A DNA stretch of 64,000 nucleotides. It comes from Cordia subcordata (Eukaryota; Streptophyta; Magnoliopsida; Boraginales; Cordiaceae). Made by a program: the position numbers and the translations under genes. This document shows, in pieces, positions 22,686 through 33,434 of the stretch. Every line of letters begins with the position of its first letter. Within the stretch, counting starts at the first letter, position 1. The stretch is from the NCBI GenBank assembly GCA_028554755.1, contig JAPTOF010000021.1:6735001-6799000 (forward strand), given 5' to 3'. The notes below the pieces were generated by a model. It was not told the origin of the DNA. It searched no databases and saw only the letters and a list, made by a program, of their open reading frames with translations.

Positions 22686-22732
22686 TTGGCGCCCGGCTGG
22701 AGGCGTTAAATCCAGCGCTACTAGGAGGCACC
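22686..22732 (+). repeat. Conserved 47-bp block after the ORF (El3 copy)
   Basis: ttggcgcccggctgg is followed by ggcgttaaatcc, agcgctactaggaggcacc and ctag. The copies in El4 (33563-33610) and El2 (26428-26475) share cccggctg and gctactaggaggca. It begins three bases after the ORF stop in El3. The core resembles a TTGGCGCC primer site, but its position after the ORF argues against that role. Confidence 0.6.
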
Positions 22733-23186
22733 CTAGGTTTGTTCATATTTTTCTTGTTTTTCTTGTATTTATTTGCTTTTGTACATAATAGATTAGATTG
22801 CTTTTGTTTATCTTACCTTTTTATATTTTAGGATTTCTTTTGTTTATTTTCATTCTTAGTAGGTTAGATTTTTACTCCCTTACTTGTTCTTGCTCATTTT
22901 CTTCATTTGTGCATCAATCCCTTACCCCGTGTTTACATCCTTGTTTATCATTTCAAATGTCAATGTGAGCTTGCATAGCATATCTTCTAATCTCTTCTTT
23001 GTTTTTTGAGCATTAGTGCTTTCCACAAAAGATAGAGGCTAGTAGATCATTGGATTGTCTTTGGCATTTGCGGACTACATGGAAACAAGGCTGTATCTAT
23101 CCATCTTTTACTTGTCCTTATCTATCCCTCTCCGCATTCCCCATATGTATTTCATGTTGATTGCTTGTCATGTGGTTTTGTGATTT

Positions 23187-23223
23187 TTGCTTGAGGACAA
23201 GCAAAGTTTAGGTTTGGGGGTGT
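23187..23223 (+). repeat. Internal copy of hairpin plus purine tract (El3)
   Basis: TTGCTTGAGGACAAGCAA can fold as TTGCTT/AAGCAA. It is followed by agtttaggtttgggggtgtg, a second version of the polypurine tract 0.9 kb upstream of the real one at 24106-24143. El2 (26845-26881) and El4 (34077-34112) also have both copies. Confidence 0.65.
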
Positions 23224-23845
23224 GGTTGTTCATTTATTGTTTATATCATATTTGGGATAGATTTGCTTGCCATATCTTATTTTTTGCTTAAAATGTGTTC
23301 AAATTTTTCAATTTTTTTTTTGCATATTTTGAGTTAGTTTATCTCCACGTTGGTTGGAGAGTTGGCTTTTGTTATTGACTTAATTGATTGGAGAAGATAA
23401 GGGTGTATTGTGGGGAGTAAATGGAGTGTAGGGTATAACCTAGACTTTGAAGAGAATCCTTTTTGAAAGCTGTGGGGAGTGAGTATTTCTAAGAATGCAC
23501 CTTGTAGTTTCCCGACAACTTGGTTGGAAAAAGTGTTTAAAGGGTTGTTGATATGAGTGCCCATTCCTTGATTGGTTCTTTTAGTTTGCCTTAGCCTCTT
23601 CCTTTTCCTTTCTTTTTGTTCTATTTATGCATTGAAAAAAAAATGAGAAAAAGAGAAAAGCCAAAAGGCAACAAAAAGATTGAAAAGTGAAGTATGTTGA
23701 ATAAGTGTCAAGTGACAAAATGTCAATTTGACACAAGTATCTCTTCTTATTATTTTTATGTGTTATGAATAAGGCTCTTACGTCAATGTGAGCCATTGTG
23801 ATGTATCTTCTCTTTCTTGTATCTTTGGGGCTAAGTGCATATTGG

Positions 23846-23920
23846 GAGGCCATGTTAGTTGATAGAGCACGAAGTATCAACATCCCGAGTGCGTGAGTTC
23901 GAATCCTAAGTTTGTGGTGG
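23846..23920 (+). ncRNA. tRNA-like block in the El3 3' UTR (box A and box B)
   Basis: ttagttgatagagcac (23855-23870) resembles a tRNA D-arm/box A, and agttcgaatcc (23896-23906) matches the box B consensus GGTTCGAANCC except at the first base. The spacing of about 40 bases fits a pol III internal promoter. The D and T stems do not pair well, so this is not a tRNA gene. The block is conserved in El4 (34666-34736) and El2 (27489-27556), where box B has changed. It may be a tRNA-derived relic or a pol III promoter; transcription is unknown. Confidence 0.4.
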
Positions 23921-24105
23921 TTCTAGCTACTTGGTGACATTCCTAAGAGGTGTGAGACCCCTTGTGATCAAAGGGGGGATCCGAAAAAGACTAGGGAAGC
24001 CCTTACATGAAAAGAATGACCCCTTGTACCCCTTGGATGCGAAAAGATAGCAAGTCAATGCAATTGGCAACTCTTTGAAAAGCATAAGGATAGACTTCAT
24101 TTAGG

Positions 24106-24143
24106 CTTGCTTGAGGACAAGCAAGGGGAAGGTTTGGGGGTGT
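24106..24143 (+). other. Hairpin and polypurine tract of El3
   Basis: CTTGCTTGAGGACAAGCAAG forms a perfect 7-bp stem and is followed by gggaaggtttgggggtgt, which abuts the 3' LTR start at 24144. The purine-rich run is the expected plus-strand primer. Confidence 0.85.
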
Positions 24144-25953
24144 TGATGTGTCTATTTTGTGCGTTTATATTTTGCAATTATATACTTGTTTTGAGGTGTT
24201 TTGAGCTTCATTTGATGTATTAGTTTAACATTTAGGTCATACTCATGCATATTAGGGTTTACACGTTCATAGTTGAACTTAAGACTTAAATGCTACACTA
24301 ATGTACGTTTCTTGCTTGTTTAAGGTGTGATTTGGGAAGATAATTGGAACTTAACTGAGGGTGATTGAAGTGTGGAACAAAGCCAAGGGTGTTTTGGATG
24401 CAAAGGAATGAAGAAAAGTGCTTTTGGAAATGGCGGAAGAAAGAAGGAGCGATCGAGGCGAACTGAGCGCAACGTGAGCCAAATTCGGATCTTGCAACCT
24501 AAAAAGGACATGGACAAATTTTGGATACATTTTAGGGTGCAAAATATGGCTTGGGAGATCCCCCACGACGATACAAAGCCATAGAAAAAAACGGTGCGCA
24601 AATCGGAGCTAAAACGAGCAAGATATGACCATTTTACTATCAAGATTGGTTAGCCTCTGTATAGGCCGGACGACCAAGCCAGTCGACCGGCTAGGTCGAC
24701 CGGCCAGATCAGAACCTGGGCCAATTTTGGCCGGACGACTTAGGCCCAAAGCTGGTCGACCGGCTGGGCCCCCGGCTGGACTCGTTGAAAGCATTATTTA
24801 AGCCACTTTTCAGCCCTTTTGAGGGGAGGAACTTTTATTCTAAAATCTTAATAAACCCTAACCTCGACCCACTACACAAAACACCCTAAACCACCATCTA
24901 AACCCCACACCAAGCAAGGATTGAAGCAGCAAACAAAGAATTGAAGGATTTGTACGGATTTGGAAGCAAGAATTTAGGGAAGTTCTTCCTGTTCTTTCTC
25001 TATTTCTTGTAAATATGTTGCTAGATTAGGCTAGATTTAGGGTTGATTGTTATTGTATATTAGATTAGGGCGTTGAATAATGGATTTGTGTAGATATTTG
25101 GCTCTTAATACATATTTATTTACATAAATTTATGGCATGATTCAATATGTCTATGTATTGGAAATCAAGCATGTCTATGTGTTTGTTAAAATGCCTAAGT
25201 GAATATGCATGTGTTATTTGTGCTTCAAATGCTCTTATCTACTTATTTGGGTGATGTGATTGTGTGTAATCTCATGGCTTTGCTTAGTAGAGTAGGCTTT
25301 AGCTTTAAATCCAGCTAATAGGTTACATGCTTTGCTTAGTCGAGTTTAGGTGCTAGTCCTTGGCTTTAAATCCAGCCAAGTGGATAAGTTAACCTAGACT
25401 AGAGTATCCCTCATCCACGTTAGTATTGGTTAATTGAGCCTTAATGTCACGTAGTGTTTAGATGCTAGTCCTTGGCTTTAAACCCAGCCAAGAGGATAAG
25501 TTCTACACACGAATTGCGTAGGCTAGGAGGGATTGGCCCTTAGCTTTAAATCCAGCTAATGGGTTAAACCACTAGTATTGGTTAGGAGAACCCCCGATCA
25601 ACACAACGGCAATAGAAGTCTCGAGCCTTAGATAGACCTCATCGGTTCTCATAGCCCAAGTCTAGTTGCAATGCAATCGCCCTAGGTCCCCCTTCTTCTT
25701 TATTAGTGTCTCCTTCCTTAGTTTGGCTCCCTTAAGTTCCTCCATAGATTAGTTTATTTTCTTTTTTTTTCGAGTTCCCTTCCATCTCAAAGTAAGTACA
25801 CACACGCACGTAGCTAGTTTAAGGTGCCCCAGTACACAAAAACTAAACTAAGGTAGCCTCCCTATGGATTCGACCCCGCACTTACATACACTGTACTGCA
25901 CACGTCCCGTGCACATGCGGGCTATTAAGGCTTGTGCTCAAATAGCGATATCA
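24144..25953 (+). repeat. 3' LTR of El3
   Basis: It runs from TGATGTGTCTATTTTGTGCG to aatagcgatatca, followed by the target duplication attgg. It is close to identical with the 5' LTR, including the palindrome cluster at 24664-24782 and the four hairpins from 25299 to 25559. Confidence 0.92.
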
Positions 25954-25958
25954 ATTGG

Positions 25959-26416
25959 TTTATGCGAAAGCTTGTCACTTGCCGGAAGAACTTGAACATA
26001 GATCTTATTAGGCTATCAAGGCCTTAAATTTTGATTTGGCAAGTACGGGTGAGAAAAAAAAGCTAGACTTAGCGGAATTGAAAGAGCTTAGATTTGAGGC
26101 ATACGAGAATGCTAAGCTTTATAAGGATAGGATGAAGAGAATTCATGATAAAAACATTATCAAGAAATCATTCTCTCCTTTCGATAAAGTTTGATTATTT
26201 AACTCACGGTTGAAACTCTTTCCAAGTAAGCTTAAAACAAGATGGGATGGTCCATACGAGGTGTTGGTTGCCTACCTTTCCAGAGCAGTCAAGATCAAAG
26301 ACTTAAAGGGTGGCTGAGAGTTAACGATGAATGGGCAATGCCTAAAGCGTGCACATGATCCGAGCATGGCTCGTGTAGAGGTTTTAATGCTTCAGGACCC
26401 CATCTATGGAAGTTAA
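25959..26416 (+). pseudogene. El2 pol, end of integrase after El3
   Basis: The El2 integrase resumes in frame: YAKACHLPEELEHRSY, a TAG where Trp is usual, AIKALNFDLASTGEKKKLDL, KRIHDKNIIKKSF and [14 protein letters not shown], the normal C-terminal end of an Athila integrase. A stop follows KIKDLKGG, and further codons run to TAA at 26414-26416. The exact frame match to 18723 proves that this and the left part were one gene. Confidence 0.85.
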
Positions 26417-27266
26417 AGATGAGTTGGTGTTTGCCCGGCTGATGGCATGATGGTTAGTGCTACTAGGAGGCAATCTAGGTTCAATTTTGTAATTTTGCAT
26501 TTATTTCACTTTTCTTTCTTTTTACCTTCTTCTTTTTTCTTTCACCCACATCAAAGTGTTGAATCCTGATCCTTTGTCCCATAAGATATACTATTGCTTA
26601 TTATTACACATGTCAATGCAAGCATACATAGGCAATATTACTAATCTTGTTTTCTTTGTGAGTGTTTGTGAATTGTAAGTCACAGGATTAGTAGTATGGT
26701 GATTTATCATTAGCATAGAAAGCTTTGAAGAAGATGCAAGGTTGTATCTATCCTTTCTCCACTTGTTCCCCATGTTTTTACCCCATCCCCACCACCCTTA
26801 CTTGCTTTGTAATGCCAACTTGCTTGTTTATGTATTTTGATCTATTTGCTTTAGGACAAGTAAAGTTTAGGTTTGGGGGTGTGGGAGTCTAGTTTTCTGG
26901 TTATATATCTTGTTATATATTTTGTTTAGGGTAGATTGAATTATGTGCTTAAAAATGGTGAAAATTTTTCAATTTTGATGCATATAGAGTCATTTATTTC
27001 TTTGTTGACCATTGTGATTGACTCTGTTGATTGGTGAATATGAGATGCATTGTAGGGAAATGAATAGAGTGTTTTGAAAACTAAGCCTTGGAGGGGATGT
27101 CCTTCAAAGTTATGGGGAGTGAGGACCTTTAAGAATGACTATGAGTGCCCTTCCTTGATTGGTTCTTTTTTATGTGCCAAAGCCTTTCTTTTCTTTTCTT
27201 TTTGTGAATACAATGCAAAGTATGAAAAATTGAAAAAAAATTGAATTGAAAAAGGCACAAAGGTGC

Positions 27267-27309
<43 letters not shown>

Positions 27310-27787
27310 GAAAAGAGAAAAAAATGTGTGCCACGGGCACCAAAAAGTTTTGTGAATAAGTGCATAAGTGACACAATGTCAACTTAGCACATGCTATCCT
27401 CTATGTAGATATGTGAATAAGGCTTGTTTAAGCCATTGTGTTTGTATGTTCTCTATCTTCATGACTTTGAGGCTTTGTGTCAATTGAGGAGGCTATGTTA
27501 GTTGAAGGGGCACGAAATCTCAACATCCCGAGTGCGTGCATTAGAATCCTAGGCTCGTGGTGGTTTGGCTACTTGGGAGAATCTTACAAGGAACAAGACC
27601 CCTTATGAGTAGAGGGAAGATCCAAAGAGGCTTAGGGATCTTTTCATAATAGGATTGCCCTCTTCATGCTTCTCAGACTAACTTTGATAGAGAGTCAGTC
27701 TCTTAGGTAACCTTTGGCATTGGCTTTAGAAAATAAACTTAAGATTGGGCTTGCTTGGGGACAAGCAAGGAGAAGGTTTGGGGGTCT
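26417..27787 (+). other. El2 3' UTR and polypurine tract
   Basis: No gene is seen. It has the same order of modules as El3: conserved block (26428-26475), internal hairpin plus ggtttgggggt (26845-26881), an (AT)n tract, tgacac repeats, a tRNA-like block (27489-27556, with box B changed to attagaatcc) and the terminal hairpin CTTGCTTGGGGACAAGCAAG (27750-27769) with ggtttgggggtct. Despite coding for pol, El2 therefore shares its 3' UTR plan with the non-autonomous elements. Confidence 0.75.
27268..27308. repeat. (AT)n microsatellite
   Basis: About 18 uninterrupted AT units lie in the El2 3' UTR. The minus-strand ORF running through it is an artefact of the repeat. Confidence 0.9.
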
Positions 27788-29662
27788 TGATGAGTTGTGT
27801 TTTTGTGTGTATTTGCATTGTTATTTACCTATGTTTAAGAGGTATTAAGTGCTTAAAAAGATGCATTAATGTAATGCTTTTGATAAGAATAGGCTTAAGC
27901 GTAAACAAAAATACATATTGAGTTTAAGAGACAAATTGCTACACTAATTGCTTGTTTTCAATGATTGAGGTGAACTTTGAGTTAAGATTGTGATTGGGCG
28001 ATGATAGGTGATGAAGATGGGAGATGTACGGGTCAAAAGAAAAGATCGGAGGCCGAAAAGACAAAGAATGGAGAAAGGAAGTCAGCTGGACGACCTAAGA
28101 GAAGGAGCCAATCGACCGGCGACTCTAGAGAGGTGTTAAAAATAGCCGGACGACCACCCTTCCAAAGTCGGTTGACTAGCTAGGTCAACTAGCCAGTCCA
28201 GAGAGCATCACAAAAAAGCCGATCGAGCTAAGAGGAGAAGCCGGTCGACCGGCAGTGCGTAAAAAGCTGATATAAAAGCCCGATTTTCACACTAAAAGAG
28301 GGGAAATCTTTTTAACAATTCTGAAGAAGATCTTTACACACCCATCACACACTTAACCCTAGTCTTCACCCACATTACACACTCTCTCACATATTTCATC
28401 ACCTTGAAGCAAGAGAATTTAGAGGGTTTCAACATTTGGATTTAAGTTGCTCAAGAGCTCTGTACAAGATTAGCTAGGATGAAAGGGAACCTTCTTAAAC
28501 TCTCTTTCATTCTATCTCTTATTATGATTGAGTAGATTTGTGTAGGGTGATTTAACTTATGTAATAGGTTAGCTATATACTCTTATGACATGGATTAAAT
28601 GGCTGAATATATACATGTTTGATTTTCTTGTTCTAATGTTTATTTTCTCATTCATGTCTAAATGTTTGATTAAATGCTTAAATGAGTAGCATGTGTATAA
28701 ATTAAAGTCTATTTATCACTAAACACATCTAATCCATGCTATAATCATGTTTATGCATTTATATGTGGATATTATGAAGTGGGTAATGCTTATGTTCATG
28801 TCTATGTGTATATTTGCATGCCTAGTAGTGAATATGACTTCAATAACGTGCACATGTTGGTTGTTAATTGCTTCTAATGGTGTAATCCGAGGATGACGAC
28901 ATTTGGTAGTTGAATAGATCCTTTTATTCACGAACACCTTGACCAAGGACATATATGAATGTGCTATCAAGTCAAATCTCGCTGTAGTGGCCTTAGAATG
29001 ACGGTAAGCAATTTAGGGCTAGCCTAGGCCGAGTGTCCTTTGGCTTTAAATCCAGTCAATAGGTTTCAGGATAGGTTTAGTCGACCTTAGTGACACTAGG
29101 TCTTGGCTTTAAATCCAGCCAATGATTTAGGTACTAGGGCAGGTTCATTTTTAGTCACCTAGGAAGCTAATTGATCACTCTTAAAGCCCTAGATCAAAAG
29201 GACCACGCCGTAGCTCTAGGAGGCGCCGCCTAGGGACGGACCCATACTGAGTCCTAGGGGAAAATTAGGACACTGATTTAGCAACCTAGTTAAGAGCAAT
29301 TATGAAAGTAAGCCATCATTCTTTAATCCCATAGCATTTGAGTATAAAATCACCCATTCATACGTTGAAGTCACCCTAACATCTTTCCATTTGTTGGTTC
29401 CTCTAGATTAGCTTGTTTCCCACTTTCCATTTCCATAGTTTAGTCTAATTTGTTTTAGTTAGAGCTCTCGACCATCAAAAATCCAAAATCCCAAAAATAG
29501 ATAGTTTAGGTTTCTTTTTAGGCACACTCTAGAGCACACACGTATAATCCATCTCCCAACATCGCCTCTTTGTGGAATTGACCCCGCACTTGCATACACT
29601 TTGCTACACCGATCAGTGCGCTTGCGGGTCTTTAAAGCTTGCACTCGAGAAAAGATGCATCA
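27788..29662 (+). repeat. 3' LTR of El2
   Basis: This full-length LTR runs from TGATGAGTTGTGTTTTTGTG to aaagatgcatca, followed by the target duplication aagag. It contains the perfect palindrome GCCGGTCGACCGGC (28240-28253), TATAAAAG (28271-28278) and the 340 bp missing from the 5' LTR (28422-28761). It also has hairpin units ttggctttaaatccagtcaa near 29040 and ttggctttaaatccagccaa near 29103. Confidence 0.92.
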
Positions 29663-29667
29663 AAGAG

Positions 29668-30223
29668 CTACTTCTAAGATGTTTGTTCATTAGAATTGAT
29701 AAGAATCTTTCTATTTATAGAGAATAGCATTGGGATCAAATCTTAATCCTGTTAGGCTTCCAACTTTCAAAAGTCTAAGTCAATTAGACTTCTTAAGATA
29801 ACTCCTTATCTTATCCAAAACTATATCTACTCTTGATTTAATCTGAGCCACATATTTGGTGCTAGCCAGATGTAGTCAAAATTAAATCATTGACTTATCA
29901 ATTAATAATTAATATTTAATTCTTATTTGATAATCAAATATCTAATTCACAATTAAATATTGGTTATTAAATGCTTTATTTAGTTCATAATTAAATAAAA
30001 GATTATTTAATTCTAAATTAAATGTAACAAGTCACTTTTGCAAGAAACTCTTGATCAAATGCATAACTCCGTACATTTAAACTTAAACCTTTAATACACG
30101 AACCATCCTTGTACTAACTGAACATATTGTTTAGCAATGATTCCTAACATCTGGATAAGCTGAATGGTTGCAAGGTAATCAATCAACGAATCTAGGCACT
30201 ATGGTAGATTCCTTATGATCATT
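29668..30223 (-). mobile_element. LTR A (copia-type solo LTR), piece 2
   Basis: LTR A resumes after the El2 target duplication. It matches LTR B (36600-37215) through the runs of attaattaa-type sequence, gtactaac..catattgtttagcaa, ggttgcaaggtaat and ctatggtagattcc. It is cut again at tcatt (30219-30223) by El4. Confidence 0.8.
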
Positions 30224-31845
30224 TGATGTGCGTGATTTCTGTATGTTTGTATATAATGTTTACGTACACTTTTTAGGGTGTCTTGAGCATAATTGAGTGC
30301 ATTTAGGGTTGCACAACACCAAAAGTCATATATGTGCATATGCGTGTCTAAATGCATTAAATGCTACACTAAGTGCCTTATTTCACGTTTTAAGCATGTT
30401 TTAGGGGAAGGCATTGAGCTTAATTGATGATGCTTGGATCATGGAGCAAAGTTAGGGATGATTTAAAGATGGGAGAATGAAGAAAAAGGGCTTTAGAAGC
30501 TTCCAGAAGCGGCACGAAGTGATTTGAGATGACCGGGAGTAAAACGCATGCAAAATGGAGCAAAGAAACAAAAGGCCTGGGAGGCTGACCGCATCTAAAA
30601 GTTTGCAAACCTAGGTTGGTCACACTTGCTCCAAGGCAGGGTGACCGATCCCCCTTCCAATCTTATGCATTCGAAAGCTATAAATATGGGTTTTTAGGCC
30701 ATTTTGAGAGGAGGAACTTCATTTTTCTTTAAACCCATTTCACCCTAACTCTGATCCCATTCAATAAACACCTCCACACATCATTTAGATACCTAACCAA
30801 GCAATGATTGAAGTATCCAACAAGGATTTGAAGAGCTTTATGGATTTGGAAGCAAGATTTAGAGGATTTTTTCTTGTTCTCTTTCTATTTCTTGTAAATA
30901 TGTTGCTAGATTAGGCTAGATTTTTGAGTGTTTGTTGTTATATATTAGTGTAGGGTTACTAATAAAGGATTTATGTGTATCTATGGCTCTTAATACATGC
31001 TTTCTTACATAGATCTATGGCATAATTCAATATGGCTATATATTGAAAGTCAGATACATCTATGTGTTCGACAAAATGCCTAAATGAAGGTGCATATTTA
31101 ATTTTTGCTATTAATGCTTATATCTTGCTATTGGTATTATTGATCAATGATTTGCAATCAATGTTTAATCTAGGTTGAGTAGTCTTTAGTTTTAAACCCA
31201 ACTAATAGGATTTCAATTACTTTAATCCATCCAAGGTGGCTTAATTCTTAGTTTTAAACCCGGTTAATGAGTTAAACACTAGGATTAAATCTAATCAACC
31301 TTATCGGGACCTAATTAGGTAAGCTTGAGAGCCCTAGGTCATAAGGATCACGCTATACTCTACAAGTCAATACTCTAGGAGTCAATAAAGTTAGTTAGTG
31401 AGAACCATCAAGAGAACTTTGTTAATTAAGCTTGAAAACTATAATTGGCTTGGAGAATCCTATGCTATTAAGAGTCCATGCTTAGGGTTAGGAGTCCACT
31501 TGCAATTGCAAGATAATAAGTTTAATTAGCTAGGGACCTCAATAGAGCAATCAAACCATAGATAAAACAACTTATTATAATAGTCTGAACCTAGTTGCAA
31601 CACAATCATCTCAGATCCTCTTCTACCTCGTTAGGTTTACTTTCCCTAGCTTGGCACCTTTAGTTTCTCTATAGATTAGGTTTTATTTTTCACTCATCTT
31701 AAAGAAACCATAGACACACACACAGTTATCCTTGGCACACAAGCACGAAGAGACCGAGCTTAGGAGCACTCCTGTGGAAACGGTACTCACAATCATATCT
31801 TCTATAACGCGAATGATTCGTACGCTTGCGGGTTAACACTAAACA
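30224..31845 (+). repeat. 5' LTR of El4
   Basis: It runs from TGATGTGCGTG to ctaaaca, followed by tcaagttttttggcg. It carries a hairpin unit with a third stem version, TTAGTT..AACTAA (31186-31205), and a wobble-paired unit near 31255-31274. U3 has no CCGGTCGACCGG island, only cctaggttggtcac near 30610. Confidence 0.8.
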
Positions 31846-32067
31846 TCAAGTTTTTTGGCGTTGTTGCCAAGGAGGCATGGTATTGGTTCTTTGTGTGCTT
31901 TTGTGTTCGTGATTAGTGACTTGCAGTGTTGTTCTATCTTAATTGGTTTCTCTTATTTGAAAACCACAAAAGATTGAAAAACCTTGAAAAATCCAAAAAA
32001 AAATTGAAAATTTTGAAAAATAAAAAAAATCTCGAATTGTGAAAAGGTTTACTTGTGTCAATTAACC
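31846..32067 (+). other. El4 leader with degenerate primer site
   Basis: After the LTR comes gttttttggcgttgttgcc, then aaggaggcatgg. This fits the Athila-type site TGGCGCCGTTGCCGGGGA with a few changes. The rest is an A/T-rich leader. Confidence 0.7.
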
Positions 32068-33434
32068 ATGGATCCTTCTTGTTTTTCATGTGTATCATCT
32101 TCCGCACCCTGAATGCTTATCATGCTTGCGTTTTGTGTAGTAGCTTTGACCATGACATTAATTATTGCCCTATTTTACTTACCGACCTCCATTGTCTTGC
32201 AAAGCCTAATAGTGTCACTAGTAGTCATGTGCTCAATGCATGCATCCTTATCTAGTTATTATAACTACAGAGAGCCATATTATGCATTTACACCATCGAG
32301 TCAAGATGACTCTTCATATTATCTATCTCCTAGCTTCGAATGTCTACCTCCAACGCCATCTTTTCCCACATATCATTTCTCTGAGTTTTTTATGGTTATG
32401 CTTATAATGATCCTAACCAAGATGTCTACCATTTTCACTCGGTTGAGCCCTTTTCCGTTAGATCTCCTTCACAAGAGAAAAAAATGCTTGAATTGATCCA
32501 AATCATGCAATCCAACCAAGAGAAACTAGAGAGGCTACATAGGATATCGAAATAATTATCCTAAATAGCTGAGTGCTTAAATGGGGAGATTGAGATTGAG
32601 CAACCTATTGAGACCTTTGAGACATTTTTTGGTCGGGTTAAAAGATTAAGAGTAAGGCCTATGATTGAGGCAATTAGTGGTGAAAGTAATAACATTTTGG
32701 AGAGAGAGAGATTGATGGAGAGTTTACATATTGCAGTGAGGAAGAAGATGAGCTTGATAGTGCTTTGGTTCTTGATTACTTTAGGTGTGTTTTAGAGAAA
32801 GCGGTACCCTATCTTCTTGTGCTTTCTCCTTATACTTCTGAATCATCTGAGCCTATCATTTCTTTTCTTCCCACACTGTATGCACATTTGGAGATGAATC
32901 TCATGTTCCTCAGATTCAATGTGATTCCAAGTCTACATTTAGGGAGTTAGGTGCACATACCTCCCTTGAGTATCCATGTTTGCATGATAAGGAGTCTATT
33001 GAGTCTATTTCACCCTCTCTACCCCTGTCTACCCTATTAGAGGAGTTAGAGAGACTTTTGTATGTTCACACCCTACCCCATTGAGAGAAAGAGTCTAGTG
33101 CTTCTTCATCCCTTATTCTTTATCATTTCTACTCTCTTTCTTTAGATGTCGTCCCTACTCTTCAATCTTTTTCTGTTAAGTCTCTCTCTTCTTTAGAGCT
33201 CACATTTATGCCTTCTTGCACAGAACACTTTCACCAAGGATTAAGGCATACACTTCCCACATTGCATGCATTAAACCTTTATTGACCAATGGAGAGGTTA
33301 TGTTCTTAGCCCTTGATCATGACAAGAAGGCCATGGGGTGGTTAATTAGTGAGCAAGCAGGGCGTGATCTTTCATATTTGTATATGGTCCCTATCGCATA
33401 CGAGCACACGTTTTCATTTGACATTTCGGGATAG
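32068..33434 (+). pseudogene. Decayed zinc-knuckle protein of El4
   Basis: The start region reads MDPSCFSCVSSS, then in another frame AYHACVLCSSFDHDINYC, an intact CX2CX4HX4C knuckle at the place where El3 has Tyr instead of His. Further pieces match the El3 protein: LSPSFECLPPTPSFPTYHF, then near the end FLALDHDKKAMGWLISEQAG. Frameshifts and stops are frequent. The match shows that the El3 protein is a family feature and not a chance ORF. Confidence 0.6.

Larger units (their letters stand above)
22684..24143 (+). other. El3 3' UTR with conserved modules
   Basis: No gene is seen in these 1.46 kb. In order it holds a conserved block (22686-22732), T-rich sequence, a first hairpin plus ggtttgggggtgt (23187-23223), TGTCA/TGACA inverted repeats (about 23705-23733), a tRNA-like block (23846-23920) and the final hairpin with polypurine tract (24106-24143). 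El2 (26417-27787) and El4 (33540-34964) have the same modules in the same order although their other sequence has diverged. Confidence 0.7.
18724..25953 (+). mobile_element. El3: non-autonomous Athila-type retrotransposon
   Basis: This complete 7.2-kb element has near-identical LTRs of 1808 and 1810 bp (about 40 differences noticed by eye) and a perfect target duplication, attgg, at 18719-18723 and 25954-25958. Removing it and one attgg restores the El2 integrase frame exactly. Inside are an Athila-type primer site, an ORF for a zinc-knuckle protein, a 1.46-kb 3' UTR and a polypurine tract. There is no protease, RT or integrase, so it must have moved with enzymes from another element. It is probably the youngest large insertion here. 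Confidence 0.92.
11775..29662 (+). mobile_element. El2: Athila-like Ty3/gypsy retrotransposon
   Basis: This is a complete element with 5' LTR 11775-13321, 3' LTR 27788-29662 and a perfect target duplication aagag at 11770-11774 and 29663-29667. It encodes Athila-style gag and pol in a single reading frame, which is cut by the insertion of El3. It has a degenerate Athila-type primer site and a ggtttggggg polypurine tract. Without El3 and one target duplication (7,235 bp) it is about 10.7 kb, within the known range for Athila elements. It sits inside LTR A, inside the SIRE0 LTR. Confidence 0.92.

Noticed and set aside
22686..22700. TTGGCGCC as a primer binding site
   Set aside because: It follows the ORF and not an LTR, and El3 already has an Athila-type site at 20532-20563.
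23846..23920. A true tRNA gene
   Set aside because: Box A and box B are recognisable, but the D, T and acceptor stems do not pair, so it is recorded only as tRNA-like.
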